From assembly GCF_037890675.1 (NCBI RefSeq), contig NZ_CP149574.1:930001-994000 (forward strand): DNA of 64,000 nt, read 5' to 3'. A program made the position numbers and the translations under genes. The notes below the pieces were generated by a model that made no database searches, was not told where the DNA came from, and saw only the letters and a program-made list of their open reading frames with translations. The stretch comes from Methylovirgula sp. 4M-Z18 (lineage in GTDB: Bacteria; Pseudomonadota; Alphaproteobacteria; Rhizobiales; Beijerinckiaceae). Below are positions 17,187 to 26,020 of this stretch, one piece after another; within the stretch, counting starts at the first letter, position 1; every line of letters starts with the position of its first letter.

Positions 17187-18047
17187 ATGAACGCGCCCAC
17201 CTTCGATCGCCGCACCACCCCCGCCCGCCAAGCCTTGGCGGCGGAATATTTGCGCGGGCAGGTGACGGCCGAGGCCTATGCGGTTGGGCGTCCCATGCGA
17301 ATCGTCGCGCCCTATGCGCCGCTGCGCCGCGATCCGCGCCCCGATATCGGCATCGACACACAGGCTCTGCGCGGCGAGAGCGTCACGCTTTACGACGCGA
17401 ATGAGGAAGGTTGGTCCTGGGTGCAATTGGCGGCCGACCATTATGTCGGCTGGGTGCCGAGCGAAGCACTGGGCGGGCCGGGCAAGGAGCCGACCCATCG
17501 CGTGCAGGTCTTGCGCACCTTCGTCTATCCTGGGCCGAGCATCAAACAGCCGACGGACGAGCTTCTGTCCCTCGGCTCGCGCGTGCATGTGCGCGATGTG
17601 AAGGGCAATTTCGCCGAACTCGAACGCGGCGGCTATATTTACGCGCCGCATCTCGCACCGATTACGCAGCATGAAAGCGATTTTGTCGCTGTGGCCGAGC
17701 GGTTTTTTAACACACCCTATTTGTGGGGCGGCAAGACGAGCTTCGGGCTCGATTGTTCCGGCCTGGTGCAAGTGTCGCTGCAGGCAGCCGGAGTCTTTGC
17801 GCCGCGCGACAGCGATATGCAGGAGCGCGAGCTTGGGCAGGAAATTATTGGGAACGATGATTTGAGCGGCTTGCAGCGCGGCGATCTCATCTTCTGGAAG
17901 GGCCATGTCGGCATCATGCGCGACGCAACGACATTGCTGCACGCCAATGGTTATCACATGCTGGTGGCATCGGAACCGCTGCGCGAAGCGGTGGACCGCA
18001 TTCTGGCAGCGGGAGAAGGACCGATCCGGCGCATCAAGCGGTTGTAG
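17187..18047 (+). CDS. SH3 domain plus NlpC/P60 cysteine peptidase (putative cell-wall endopeptidase)
   Basis: The product has 286 residues. Bacterial SH3-like repeats (about 35-155; LRGESVTLYDANEEGWSWVQ) precede an NlpC/P60 domain with catalytic C190 (LDCSGLVQ), H240 (KGHVGIM) and third polar residue H252 (LLHANGYHM). NlpC/P60 enzymes usually cut the D-Glu to diaminopimelate or related bond in peptidoglycan peptides. No signal peptide is evident, so a cytoplasmic role in muropeptide recycling or non-classical export is open. ATG 17187 has AGGAG ten bases upstream. The 194-base gap to the divergent MFS gene shows no other gene. Confidence 0.85.
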   Translation: MNAPTFDRRTTPARQALAAEYLRGQVTAEAYAVGRPMRIVAPYAPLRRDPRPDIGIDTQALRGESVTLYDANEEGWSWVQLAADHYVGWVPSEALGGPGKEPTHRVQVLRTFVYPGPSIKQPTDELLSLGSRVHVRDVKGNFAELERGGYIYAPHLAPITQHESDFVAVAERFFNTPYLWGGKTSFGLDCSGLVQVSLQAAGVFAPRDSDMQERELGQEIIGNDDLSGLQRGDLIFWKGHVGIMRDATTLLHANGYHMLVASEPLREAVDRILAAGEGPIRRIKRL

Positions 18048-18065
18048 GGTAATGCCGCGGTCCGT

Positions 18066-18662
18066 TCACCTGCGTCCCTCCGCCCAATCCAGCGCATCCT
18101 CCAACCGATCGTTACCCCAAAAAATTTCGCTGTCCTCGGTCACGCAGGTCGGCGCGCCGAAAATACCGAGGCGTAGAGCTTCATCATTCTCGCGGCGCAA
18201 CTTTTGCTTGGTTTCGGGCGACGCGGCGCGCTCCAGCACCTCGCTGGCGTGATGGCCGAGATTGGCGAGGATTTGCGCGATCACGGCGCGGTCGGCGATG
18301 GCGCGGCCTTCGCCATATTCGGCGTGGAAGATCGCGCGCGTGAAGGCGGGCCGCGCCGCGTCATCAAGCGCACAGGCGACCCGTGCCGCGTGCAGCGAAT
18401 TTTGCGGAAACGGGTCGGGCTTCTTCAGCGGCAGCTGCAGTTTTCGGCAAATGCGCTCCATGTCCCGCCACATGTAGCCGCCCTTGGCGGGAAAGAGATT
18501 GAATGGCGAATCGCGCCAGCCTTGGCTCGCGAAGATCGGCCCGAGGAGAAAGGGCCGCCAGCGCAACTCGAGGCCGCGCGCCGCCGCCAGAGCCTCGATC
18601 CGCATGGCAGCGGGATAGGAATAGGTGCTTGCAAATTCGTACCAGAAATCGACCCGGATCAT
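18066..18662 (-). CDS. 2-hydroxychromene-2-carboxylate isomerase family protein (DsbA/GST-kappa fold)
   Basis: The 198-residue product starts MIRVDFWYEFASTYSYPA: the thioredoxin-fold strand followed by a catalytic serine near residue 12 where DsbA has its CxxC. The C-terminal LGIFGAPTCVTEDSEIFWGNDRLEDALDW is the family signature. Characterised members are glutathione-dependent isomerases in naphthalene degradation, but most genomic copies are uncharacterised, and no aromatic pathway is nearby. It converges on the NlpC/P60 gene (18 bases apart) and is divergent from the SDR gene across a 172-base spacer with no further gene. Confidence 0.85.
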   Translation of the reverse strand: MIRVDFWYEFASTYSYPAAMRIEALAAARGLELRWRPFLLGPIFASQGWRDSPFNLFPAKGGYMWRDMERICRKLQLPLKKPDPFPQNSLHAARVACALDDAARPAFTRAIFHAEYGEGRAIADRAVIAQILANLGHHASEVLERAASPETKQKLRRENDEALRLGIFGAPTCVTEDSEIFWGNDRLEDALDWAEGRR

Positions 18663-18834
18663 GCGACCTCAACAATTTCGTCTATTTTACGAGAGAGCAT
18701 GGACCGTTAAGTGCGGCAGCAACATGACGATGAAAACGCCGGGCAAGGGCTTATGCCCGTTATGAACAGCGCAGCCTTTTGCTCGAGGGAGAAACCTTGC
18801 TAATAAGGTTCATGAAACGCTAACGGGAGGCCCC

Positions 18835-19464
18835 ATGTCGCAGCCAAGTCTCAAAATTCTTCTCATTGGCGCCAGCGGCACGCTCGGGCGCGCGATCGCC
18901 GCCGAATTGTCGCATCGGCACGAGGTGATCCCCGCCGGCAAGAATTCGGGTGACGTGCGTCTTGATCTCGCCGATCCCGCCAGCATCAAGGCGGCGCTTG
19001 CCAAGGTCGGCAAGATCGACGCGGTCGCCTGCGCGGCCGGCAAGGCGAATTTCACGCCGCTCAGCCAGATCGATGTGGCCGATATCGAGACCTCGGCCTA
19101 TGGCCTGGGCCTGCGCGACAAGTTGATGGGCCAGGTCAATCTGACCCTCGCTGCGCGGGAGCATTTGAATCCAGGCGGCTCGGTGACGTTGATTTCCGGC
19201 ATTTTGAGCGAGCATCCGATCGCGGCCGGGTCGTCTGCGAGCATGGTCAACGGCGCGCTGGAGAGTTTCGTGCGCGCCGCGGCCGTGGAAATGCCGCACG
19301 GCCAGCGGGTCAATATCGTCAGCCCGAATGTCTTCCAGGAATCCATGCGCTCCTATGGGCCGTTCTTCCGCGGTTTTGACGCTGTGCCGGTCGCGCGGGC
19401 CGCGCTCGCCTTCAGCCGCAGCATCGAGGGCCTGCAGACCGGCCAAGTCTATCGCGTGTATTGA
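18835..19464 (+). CDS. Short-chain dehydrogenase/reductase family protein lacking YxxxK
   Basis: The 209-residue product has the N-terminal nucleotide motif LLIGASGTLGRAIA (residues 9-22) and the short-SDR layout, including S121 at the catalytic serine position. The expected active-site tyrosine and lysine are A135 and N139 (SSASMVNGALESF), so classical proton-relay chemistry seems impossible. It may be an NAD(P)-binding sensor or use other chemistry. Start 18835 has GGGAGG at five bases. Its TGA overlaps the PAP2 phosphatase ATG by one base (TGATG), so the two are coupled. Confidence 0.8.
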   Translation: MSQPSLKILLIGASGTLGRAIAAELSHRHEVIPAGKNSGDVRLDLADPASIKAALAKVGKIDAVACAAGKANFTPLSQIDVADIETSAYGLGLRDKLMGQVNLTLAAREHLNPGGSVTLISGILSEHPIAAGSSASMVNGALESFVRAAAVEMPHGQRVNIVSPNVFQESMRSYGPFFRGFDAVPVARAALAFSRSIEGLQTGQVYRVY

Positions 19465-20144
19465 TGGCGCCGATGACCTCAAACCGCGTCGTGCTGTTGA
19501 GCCTTGCCGGGCTCGTTCTTAGCGCCGCCGTGCTGGCGATTTGGCCCGAACTTGACCTCGCCACATCGGCCTATTTTTACGAAGGCGGGCATCACTTCGC
19601 CGCCATTACGCCGCTTGGGCAGTTTGGCCGTATGGTCGGCTACACGGTGCCCTTCGTGCTCTTGATCGGGGCGACGGCGCTTTGGGCGGCGCGGCGCTTT
19701 GGGTTCAATGTGCCGTTTGCGCCAACCGGGCGGAGCGTCGCGTTTCTCATCCTGTCGATGGTGCTGGTGCCCGGCCTCGTGGTCAATGTCGGCCTCAAAG
19801 ATCATGCCCACCGGCCGCGGCCGGCGCAGTCGACCGCTTTCGACGGCCCCTATCCGTTCCGGCCCTGGTACAAGTTCGACGGCGAATGCAAGAAGAATTG
19901 CTCGTTTGTGTCGGGCGAGGCGTCTTCCGCCTTCTGGACTCTGGCGCCGGCCAGCTTGGCGCCAATGCCGTTCAAGCCCTATGCGATTGGGGCGGCACTG
20001 ATTTTCAGCATATTCACCAGCGCCTTACGCATCGCTTTCGGCGGCCACTACCTCTCCGACGTGCTTCTCGCGACGTTTCTGACGATCTTTTTGATCGAGG
20101 CGCTGCGGCGATGGATATTCGGAGCAAATGGCTCTTCTGGCTAA
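19464..20144 (+). CDS. Membrane PAP2-family phosphatase with altered catalytic motif
   Basis: The 226-residue inner-membrane protein has about six hydrophobic segments. The three phosphatase motifs can be located: K112-x6-R119-P120 (KDHAHRPRP), the middle motif reading F-V-S150-G151-E152 instead of PSGH, and R-x5-H-x3-D (RIAFGGHYLSD). The usual proton-donor histidine of motif 2 is therefore glutamate. PAP2 proteins act on undecaprenyl-pyrophosphate, phosphatidate or lipid A phosphates; the cysteines in ECKKNCSF may form a disulfide in the outer loop. Whether the glutamate form is active is unknown. It is coupled to the preceding SDR gene. Confidence 0.82.
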   Translation: MAPMTSNRVVLLSLAGLVLSAAVLAIWPELDLATSAYFYEGGHHFAAITPLGQFGRMVGYTVPFVLLIGATALWAARRFGFNVPFAPTGRSVAFLILSMVLVPGLVVNVGLKDHAHRPRPAQSTAFDGPYPFRPWYKFDGECKKNCSFVSGEASSAFWTLAPASLAPMPFKPYAIGAALIFSIFTSALRIAFGGHYLSDVLLATFLTIFLIEALRRWIFGANGSSG

Positions 20145-20166
20145 ACGACGAAAGAGCTCGGCCGGT

Positions 20167-20192
20167 CACGCCAATTGCCTGAGGTTGGCGTG
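20167..20192 (+). terminator. Hairpin after the PAP2 gene
   Basis: CACGCCAA (20167-20174) and TTGGCGTG (20185-20192) form a perfect 8-bp stem with a 10-base loop, 22 bases after the PAP2 stop and about 75 bases before argG. No T-run follows, so termination would be weak or factor-assisted; a leader structure for argG is the alternative. Confidence 0.3.
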
Positions 20193-20268
20193 CTCCACTT
20201 CACCCTTGCGCCGGCCCCATACCCCATTATAGTCGCCGCCGATTTTTCAGCCCCAACCAAGGTTCCCC

Positions 20269-21510
20269 ATGAGCGCCCCCAACAAAGACATTAAGCGCGT
20301 TGTTCTCGCCTATTCCGGCGGTCTCGATACCTCGATCATCCTGAAATGGTTGCAGACGACCTATGGCTGCGAGGTCGTCACCTTCACCGCGGACCTGGGG
20401 CAGGGGGAAGAATTGGAGCCGGCGCGCAAGAAGGCCGAGCTGATGGGCATCAAGCCGGAGCATATTTTCATCGAGGACCTGCGCGAGGAATTCGTGCGCG
20501 ACTATGTCTTCCCGATGTTCCGGGCGAACGCCCAATATGAAGGGCTCTACCTGCTCGGCACCTCGATCGCACGGCCGCTGATCGCCAAGAAGCAGATCGA
20601 AATCGCGCGGAAAGTGGGCGCCGATGCGGTGGCGCATGGCGCGACCGGCAAGGGCAACGACCAGGTGCGTTTCGAGCTCTCCTATTATGCGCTCGAACCG
20701 GAAATCAAGGTGATCGCGCCCTGGCGCGAGTGGGATCTGACCTCGCGCACCGCCCTCATCGAGTTTGCCGAGAAGAACCAGATTCCGATCGCCAAGGACA
20801 AGCGCGGCGAAGCGCCGTTCTCGGTCGACGCCAACCTGCTGCACGCTTCCTCGGAAGGCAAAGTGCTGGAGGATCCGGGCCTCGAAGTGCCGGACTACGT
20901 CTATTCCCGCACGCTCGACCCGGAAAAGGCGCCCGATACGCCGACCATCATCACGATCGATTTCGAAAGAGGCGATGCGGTGGCGATCAACGGCGAGAAA
21001 TTGTCGCCGGCGACGATCCTGGCCAAGCTCAACGACCTCGGGCGGGCCAATGGCATCGGCCGGCTCGATCTCGTCGAGAATCGCTTCGTCGGCATGAAGT
21101 CGCGTGGCATGTACGAGACGCCGGGCGGTACGATCCTCTATTACGCCCATCGCGGCATCGAATCGATCACGCTCGACCGTGGCGCGGCGCATCTCAAGGA
21201 CGAGCTGATGCCAAAATATGCCGAGCTGATCTACAACGGCTTCTGGTTCAGCCCCGAGCGCGAGATGCTGCAGGCCTTGATCGACAAGAGCCAGGAAATG
21301 GTCGCCGGCCGCGTGACGCTCAAACTGTTCAAGGGCAGCGCCTGGGTGATCGGCCGCACCAGCCCCTATTCGCTCTACGACCAGGACCTGGTGACCTTCG
21401 AGGAGGGCGCCGTTGCCTACGATCACCGCGACGCGGCGGGCTTCATCAAGCTCAATGCCTTGCGCCTGCGCACGCTGGCCAAGCGCGACCGGAAGATCAA
21501 AGCGTCTTGA
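20269..21510 (+). CDS. argG: Argininosuccinate synthase
   Basis: The 413-residue product ligates citrulline and aspartate with ATP to argininosuccinate, the penultimate step of arginine synthesis. The ATP pyrophosphatase P-loop AYSGGLDTS is at residues 14-22, followed by [11 protein letters not shown]; the length is normal. Further conserved blocks are GNDQVRFE and [10 protein letters not shown]. It is a single-gene unit closed by a strong terminator. Spacer 20193-20268 shows no extra ORF. Confidence 0.97.
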   Translation: MSAPNKDIKRVVLAYSGGLDTSIILKWLQTTYGCEVVTFTADLGQGEELEPARKKAELMGIKPEHIFIEDLREEFVRDYVFPMFRANAQYEGLYLLGTSIARPLIAKKQIEIARKVGADAVAHGATGKGNDQVRFELSYYALEPEIKVIAPWREWDLTSRTALIEFAEKNQIPIAKDKRGEAPFSVDANLLHASSEGKVLEDPGLEVPDYVYSRTLDPEKAPDTPTIITIDFERGDAVAINGEKLSPATILAKLNDLGRANGIGRLDLVENRFVGMKSRGMYETPGGTILYYAHRGIESITLDRGAAHLKDELMPKYAELIYNGFWFSPEREMLQALIDKSQEMVAGRVTLKLFKGSAWVIGRTSPYSLYDQDLVTFEEGAVAYDHRDAAGFIKLNALRLRTLAKRDRKIKAS

Positions 21511-21519
21511 ATGGTGATG

Positions 21520-21546
21520 GAGCGGGCTTCGGGCCCGCTCTTTTTT
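21520..21546 (+). terminator. Rho-independent terminator of argG
   Basis: GAGCGGGC (21520-21527), loop TTCGG and GCCCGCTC (21533-21540) are followed directly by six T residues. It lies 10 bases after the argG stop codon. Confidence 0.9.
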
Positions 21547-21662
21547 GACGCCGCTCCGGCGGCGAGGCCGGCCAGAAGGCGTGACAGACAGAATCACGCA
21601 ACCGTACCGCTCCGTCCGGCCGTGGTCATTCTATACACAGGGACTGCTTGAAAGAGGAGCAA

Positions 21663-21707
21663 ATGCAAGGCGTTAATTTCATGCAAACATCGTGACACGC
21701 CTTGCAT
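21663..21707. promoter_or_regulatory. Long-spaced perfect inverted repeat upstream of the sppA-like gene
   Basis: ATGCAAGGCG (21663-21672) is repeated inverted as CGCCTTGCAT (21698-21707), with a 25-base spacer that holds a further ATGCAA. The downstream arm ends 54 bases before the peptidase start. It could be a two-site operator (arms roughly three helical turns apart) or an RNA stem; neither is established. Confidence 0.4.
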
Positions 21708-21761
21708 GTGACACCTACAGGCATTACCGTCCCCATCCTTTGCCGCTTCATTGAGACCGCC

Positions 21762-22730
21762 ATGTCGATGCCAGGTTCGTATTCCGCCGCTCCTGCCGAT
21801 TATCTGATTGACCGGCGGCGGCTGCGCCGCAAACTGACCTTCTGGCGGCTCGCGGCGGTGGCCATTGTGCTCCTCGCCCTGATCGGGTTGTTCGCGCGGT
21901 CCATCCATGCCGTGCAAAGCCCGCATATCGCCCGCATCAACATCAACGGCGTGATCACCGGCGACGATGCTACGGCGCAATTGCTGAAACGGGCGGAAGA
22001 CGCCAATGTCCGCGCTGTGATCCTCGATATCGAGAGCCCGGGCGGCACGACCACCGGTTCGGAAATTCTCTATGATCAAATCCGCCGGGTGGCCGACAAA
22101 AAGCCGGTGGTCGCGGTGGTCGGCACCATGGCTGCGTCCGGCGCCTATATTGCCGCCCTCGCCACCGATCATATCGTCGCGCATCAGACCTCGTTGGTCG
22201 GCTCCATCGGCGTGCTGTTCGAATATCCCAACGTGTCGAAACTGCTCGATACGGTCGGCGTGCAGATGGAGACGATCAAATCGTCGCCCTTGAAAGCTTC
22301 GCCCAACGGGTTCGAACCGACCTCTGAAGCCGCAAAGGCGGCGTTGGCCGCTCTCGTAACCGATTCCTTCGATTGGTTCAAAGCGCTCGTCAAAGAACGC
22401 CGTCACATGACCGATGCCGAACTCGCTGCGGTCGCCGATGGCCGCGTTTTCACCGGCCATCTTGGCCTGCCGCTGAAACTGATCGACGAGATCGGCGGCG
22501 AGCGCGAAGCGATCGCCTGGCTTGAGGACAAGAAGGGCGTCACCAAGGGCCTCTCGGTCGAAACGCTCAAGAAGCCGACGGAATGGAAGGGGCTCGGATT
22601 GTTCGGGCGGGCCGCCGATTGGCTCGGTTTTTCGTCTCTCGCCCGTGTTATCGATCGCAGCAGCGAACGGGCGGATGCAAGCTTGCTTGACGGCATGGTG
22701 TCAATTTGGCAAGTTTCTCCAAACAATTAG
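21762..22730 (+). CDS. sppA: Signal peptide peptidase SppA-like (peptidase S49)
   Basis: The 322-residue product is a short SppA: cytoplasmic N-terminus, one transmembrane segment (about 30-50), then a single S49 protease domain. The Ser/Lys catalytic pair is S126 (TMAASGAYIAA) and K178 (SSPLKASPN), with the oxyanion stretch DIESPGG upstream. Such enzymes degrade cleaved signal peptides in the membrane as multimers. ATG 21762 is preferred over 21702, which overlaps the inverted repeat; 21768 is equally possible. The gene is followed by ihfB after a 176-base spacer. Confidence 0.88.
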   Translation: MSMPGSYSAAPADYLIDRRRLRRKLTFWRLAAVAIVLLALIGLFARSIHAVQSPHIARININGVITGDDATAQLLKRAEDANVRAVILDIESPGGTTTGSEILYDQIRRVADKKPVVAVVGTMAASGAYIAALATDHIVAHQTSLVGSIGVLFEYPNVSKLLDTVGVQMETIKSSPLKASPNGFEPTSEAAKAALAALVTDSFDWFKALVKERRHMTDAELAAVADGRVFTGHLGLPLKLIDEIGGEREAIAWLEDKKGVTKGLSVETLKKPTEWKGLGLFGRAADWLGFSSLARVIDRSSERADASLLDGMVSIWQVSPNN

Positions 22731-22746
22731 CATATTGATCCAGGCT

Positions 22747-22781
22747 CCGCGCCGTTCTGAGGCGCGGCATTTGCGCAAATG
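22747..22781. promoter_or_regulatory. Hairpin and adjoining 14-bp palindrome between sppA and ihfB
   Basis: CCGCGCC (22747-22753) pairs with GGCGCGG (22761-22767). It is immediately followed by the perfect palindrome CATTTGCGCAAATG (22768-22781). The first could help end sppA transcription (no T-run). The second could be a dimeric-protein site in the ihfB promoter; ihfB is autoregulated in other bacteria, but this is not an obvious IHF site. Confidence 0.35.
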
Positions 22782-22906
22782 CAATCAGGGTTAATAAATT
22801 TTCAGGGTTCGTTGGAATCGGATTTGATCTGGATGAGGAAACGGTGTTCAGTGTCGCAGCACCGCGAACGTCCGGAAATGCCGTCCAGGGTTTCTAGGGG
22901 GTAGAA

Positions 22907-23197
22907 GTGATTAAGTCGGAACTCGTACAGAAGATCGCAGATCGCAATCCGCATCTCTATCAGCGCGATATCGAGAAAATTGTGAACGCGATTCTGGATG
23001 AGATCACGAATGCTTTGAAGCGCCGCGACCGCGTCGAATTGCGCGGTTTTGGCGCGTTCTCGGTCAAACAGCGCAATGCGCGCATCGGCCGCAACCCGCG
23101 CACCGGCGAACATGTCGAGGTGGATGAAAAAGTCGTGCCATTTTTCAAGACGGGCAAGGAATTGCGCGAGCTGCTGAACAGCGGCGACAAGAATTAA
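22907..23197 (+). CDS. ihfB: Integration host factor beta subunit
   Basis: The 96-residue product belongs to the HU/IHF DNA-bending family. It starts [23 protein letters not shown], typical of IHF-beta, and has the beta-arm region with [12 protein letters not shown], including the intercalating proline. IHF-beta pairs with IHF-alpha to bend DNA in replication, recombination and promoter activation. The start is GTG 22907 with AGGGGG upstream. The order ihfB-lapA (20-base gap) is widely conserved in Proteobacteria. Confidence 0.95.
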   Translation: MIKSELVQKIADRNPHLYQRDIEKIVNAILDEITNALKRRDRVELRGFGAFSVKQRNARIGRNPRTGEHVEVDEKVVPFFKTGKELRELLNSGDKN

Positions 23198-23217
23198 GAC
23201 ACGGAACGGAATGGGCG

Positions 23218-23559
23218 ATGAAATCCTTTTTGCGCGGCATTATCCTCATTCTTTTGACGGTCGTCGTCATTGCATTTGCCGTCATTAACGATCAGCCGGC
23301 ACGGATTTCGTTTGTTCCTTTCGCCACCGAAGGCGACGCGCTGACCTATAATTTGCCGCTCTGGCTGGTGATCATCATCAGCGTCGGCTTTGGTATTCTG
23401 ATCGGCGGCATTGCCGCCTGGTTCGGACAGGGGAAGCATCGCCGCGCGGCGCGGCAGGCGCGGGCCGAACTGCAGATGCTGCGCGGCGAGCTTGACCGCG
23501 TCCGCGCCCAGATGGTGTCCCCGCCAGGAGCGCCGATGCTGCCCAATCGCGGCGCCTGA
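23218..23559 (+). CDS. lapA: LapA-domain inner-membrane protein (DUF1049)
   Basis: The 113-residue product has two transmembrane helices (about 5-25 and 43-67) separated by NDQPARISFVPFATEGDALTYN, and a short charged helical C-terminus (RRAARQARAELQMLRGELDRVRAQM). This is the layout of LapA/YciS, which in gamma-proteobacteria works with LapB in lipopolysaccharide assembly and LpxC control. No lapB is adjacent here. The position right after ihfB matches other genomes. Confidence 0.82.
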   Translation: MKSFLRGIILILLTVVVIAFAVINDQPARISFVPFATEGDALTYNLPLWLVIIISVGFGILIGGIAAWFGQGKHRRAARQARAELQMLRGELDRVRAQMVSPPGAPMLPNRGA

Positions 23560-23563
23560 CCGC

Positions 23564-24520
23564 ATGCAGGTGATTTCGGCGCAAGAGATCGATCGGCTGC
23601 TCGACTATCCGTCCCTGATCGTCGCTTTGCGCGATGCGTTCGGCGGCACGATGGTTGCGCCCGTGCGCCACCATCACGAAGTCGGGTCGGGTGCGGGACA
23701 CGCGACCCATCTCATCATGCCGGCCTGGACCGGGGATGCGCCGGGTGGCGGCTTCGTCGGCACCAAGATCGTCAATGTCTTTCCCGCCAACAGCGCCAAG
23801 GGCCTGCCCGCCGTCTACGGATCCTATCTGCTGCAATCGGGGGAAACCGGGGCGCCCCTGGTGGTGCTCGACGGCACGCGTCTCACCCATTGGCGCACCG
23901 CCGCAGCATCGGCCCTGGCGGCGAGCTTTCTCGCCCGCGACGACGCAGCGCATCTCTTGGTCATCGGGGCCGGCGCGCTCGCGCCCGAACTGATCAAGGC
24001 GCATAGCGCCGTGCGGCCGATCAAGGCCGTCACGCTGTGGAACCATCGGCGCGAAAGTGCCGAGCGGCTGGCGGCCTCCTTAGCAGGAAGCCCGTACAAA
24101 CTGGCGATTGCCGACGATCTGGCGGCGGCCGTGGCCGGAGCCGATATCATTTCCTGCGCGACCCTGTCGCAGCAGCCGATCGTCCTGGGACAATGGCTTC
24201 AGCCGGGCACCCATGTCGATCTCGTCGGCGCCTTCAACATGGCGATGCGCGAAGCGGACGATGCGGCTTTGCTGCGCGCCAAGGTTTTCGTCGACACGCC
24301 TGCCGCCAAGCACGAAGGCGGCGATGTCGCGGTCGCCTTGCACGCGGGCGCCGTGCCCGAGGCGCATATTCGCGGCGATCTCGCCGCGCTCTGTGCGGGC
24401 AAGGTGCACGGGCGGGACGATGCGTCCGACATCACCCTTTTCAAGTCGGTCGGCGCCTCGATCGAGGATTTGGCCGCCGCCATGCTGGTTTGGCGCAAGA
24501 GCCAGGCTAAAGCGGCCTGA
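23564..24520 (+). CDS. Ornithine cyclodeaminase/mu-crystallin family protein
   Basis: The product has 318 residues. It starts MQVISAQEIDRLLDYPSLI at ATG 23564, four bases after lapA. The mu-crystallin fold is visible: a substrate-binding part with THLIMPAW and GTKIVNVFPANSAKGLPAVYG, and a Rossmann domain with LLVIGAGALAPELIKAH. Family members are ornithine cyclodeaminases, ketimine reductases, or alanine, arginine or pyrroline-2-carboxylate reductases. The common GTGxQA dinucleotide motif is GAGALA here. Substrate is undetermined; it lies outside the betaine cluster and is probably core. Confidence 0.82.
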   Translation: MQVISAQEIDRLLDYPSLIVALRDAFGGTMVAPVRHHHEVGSGAGHATHLIMPAWTGDAPGGGFVGTKIVNVFPANSAKGLPAVYGSYLLQSGETGAPLVVLDGTRLTHWRTAAASALAASFLARDDAAHLLVIGAGALAPELIKAHSAVRPIKAVTLWNHRRESAERLAASLAGSPYKLAIADDLAAAVAGADIISCATLSQQPIVLGQWLQPGTHVDLVGAFNMAMREADDAALLRAKVFVDTPAAKHEGGDVAVALHAGAVPEAHIRGDLAALCAGKVHGRDDASDITLFKSVGASIEDLAAAMLVWRKSQAKAA

Positions 24521-24559
24521 GCGACAGGCTCCAAGCCAAGGCTCTTCCGATCCGAATTG

Positions 24560-24961
24560 TCACGTGCCGTCTGTGGACTGAAGCGCAAAGCCTTCGTCGC
24601 GCCATCCGGTCACGCCGCCTGCCATGATTTTGACTGGGCGTCCGAGTTCGGCAAGCCGCAATGCGCCGCGGGCCGCGCCGTTGCAATGGGGCCCGGCGCA
24701 ATAGGTCACGAAAATCGTGTTCTCCGGCCACGCAGCCATTTTCGACCCGGTGATCTTACCATGCGGTAGGTTGATCGCCCCCGCGATATGGCCTTCAGCG
24801 AAGAGGGCGGGGCTGCGCACGTCGAGCAGCACGAAATCGGCGCCCTTGCTGAGCGCATCATGCACATCCCAACAGTCGGTTTCGAAGGCAAATTCAGCGG
24901 CGAAATGATCGCGGGCGAGAGTGCTGGGCGCAGGCGGGATAGCGGTCACGTATGTCGTCAT
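24560..24961 (-). CDS. Rhodanese-like sulfurtransferase
   Basis: The 133-residue single-domain rhodanese has the signature DVRSPALFAEGHIAGAINLPHG and active-site cysteine C88 in the loop YCAGPHCNGA, with a second cysteine C93. Such proteins move sulfane sulfur to cyanide or thiols. It is divergent from a GlxA/FtrA-type AraC regulator across only 60 bases. A rhodanese paired with FtrA recurs in proteobacterial genomes, so the regulator probably controls it. Confidence 0.9.
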   Translation of the reverse strand: MTTYVTAIPPAPSTLARDHFAAEFAFETDCWDVHDALSKGADFVLLDVRSPALFAEGHIAGAINLPHGKITGSKMAAWPENTIFVTYCAGPHCNGAARGALRLAELGRPVKIMAGGVTGWRDEGFALQSTDGT

Positions 24962-25021
24962 GTCGGAGTCTCCTTGTCCCGCTCAACCTACGGTCCGCCG
25001 CCGTATTGGCAATTGGCGTGA

Positions 25022-26020
25022 ATGACAATATACGTAAAGATCATGCCAAACCTCACCGGACCTTTCGTCGTCGCCCTCCTTTACGACGGGCTCTGTACAT
25101 TCGAATTCGGCATTGCCGCCGAAATCTTTGGGCTGTCTCGGCCGGAAATGGGATCGGGCTGGTATCGCTTCGCCAGTTGCGCCATCGACGAGGGACCGAT
25201 GCGGGCCCATGGCGGCTTCGTCATCGCGGCGGACAATGGCCCGGAGGTGATCGAACAGGCGGACGTGATCATCGTTCCAGGCTGGAAAGGCGCCGACGTT
25301 CCGGTTCCCGAGGCTCTGTGCCAGCGGCTTCGCGCGGCGCACCGACGCGGTGCCCGGCTCGCGTCCATCTGTTCCGGCGCCTTCGTGCTTGCAGCGACTG
25401 GCCTGCTGGCGGGCGGCACGGCCACCACGCATTGGCGATATGCCGACAAGCTGCGCCGCCATTATCCCGGCATCGCGGTCGACGATGCGTCGCTCTACCG
25501 CGTTCACGACCGCATCTACACGTCCGCCGGGAGCGCGGCCGGGATCGACCTGTTGATTGAGATCGTCCGGCAGGATTTCGGCGCAGCGGCGGCCAATTCG
25601 GTGGCGCGGCGCTTAGTGATGCCCGCCCATCGGACGGGCGGACAAGCACAATTTCTGGAGCGTCCCGTGGCGGTGCGCGAAGGACTGGAAATCGCCCCGC
25701 TTCTGGATCGGGTTCGGGCCAATCTCACGCACGATTGGACCATCGATCGGATGGCCCACGAAACCCGGATGAGCACACGCACCTTCCTCCGCCGGTTTTC
25801 GGAAGCCACGGGAATGACGCCGGGAGATTGGCTTGTGGCCGAGCGCGTCGGCGAGGCCAAGCGCCTGCTCTGTCAGGGCAACGCAAGCATGGAGGTGGTC
25901 GCAAGCGCGGTCGGCTTTGGCAGTTCCCACACGCTACGGCATCACTTTCGGCAAAAGGTGGGACTCAGCCCCCGTGATTATCGCGCCCGCTTCATGACCG
26001 AAGAGCCGATAAGCACGTGA
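25022..26020 (+). CDS. FtrA/GlxA-type AraC-family regulator (DJ-1/PfpI plus HTH)
   Basis: The product has 332 residues. The N-terminal DJ-1/PfpI domain (about 12-185) includes the nucleophile-elbow-like SICSGAFVLAATGLLAGG. It is followed by a C-terminal AraC double HTH (about 225-325; WTIDRMAHETRMSTRTFLRRF and VASAVGFGSSHTLRHHF). The shape is that of FtrA, a regulator usually beside a rhodanese, as here. ATG 25022 or 25043 (MPNLTGPF) could be the start; neither has a strong ribosome binding site. Ligand unknown. Confidence 0.88.
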   Translation: MTIYVKIMPNLTGPFVVALLYDGLCTFEFGIAAEIFGLSRPEMGSGWYRFASCAIDEGPMRAHGGFVIAADNGPEVIEQADVIIVPGWKGADVPVPEALCQRLRAAHRRGARLASICSGAFVLAATGLLAGGTATTHWRYADKLRRHYPGIAVDDASLYRVHDRIYTSAGSAAGIDLLIEIVRQDFGAAAANSVARRLVMPAHRTGGQAQFLERPVAVREGLEIAPLLDRVRANLTHDWTIDRMAHETRMSTRTFLRRFSEATGMTPGDWLVAERVGEAKRLLCQGNASMEVVASAVGFGSSHTLRHHFRQKVGLSPRDYRARFMTEEPIST

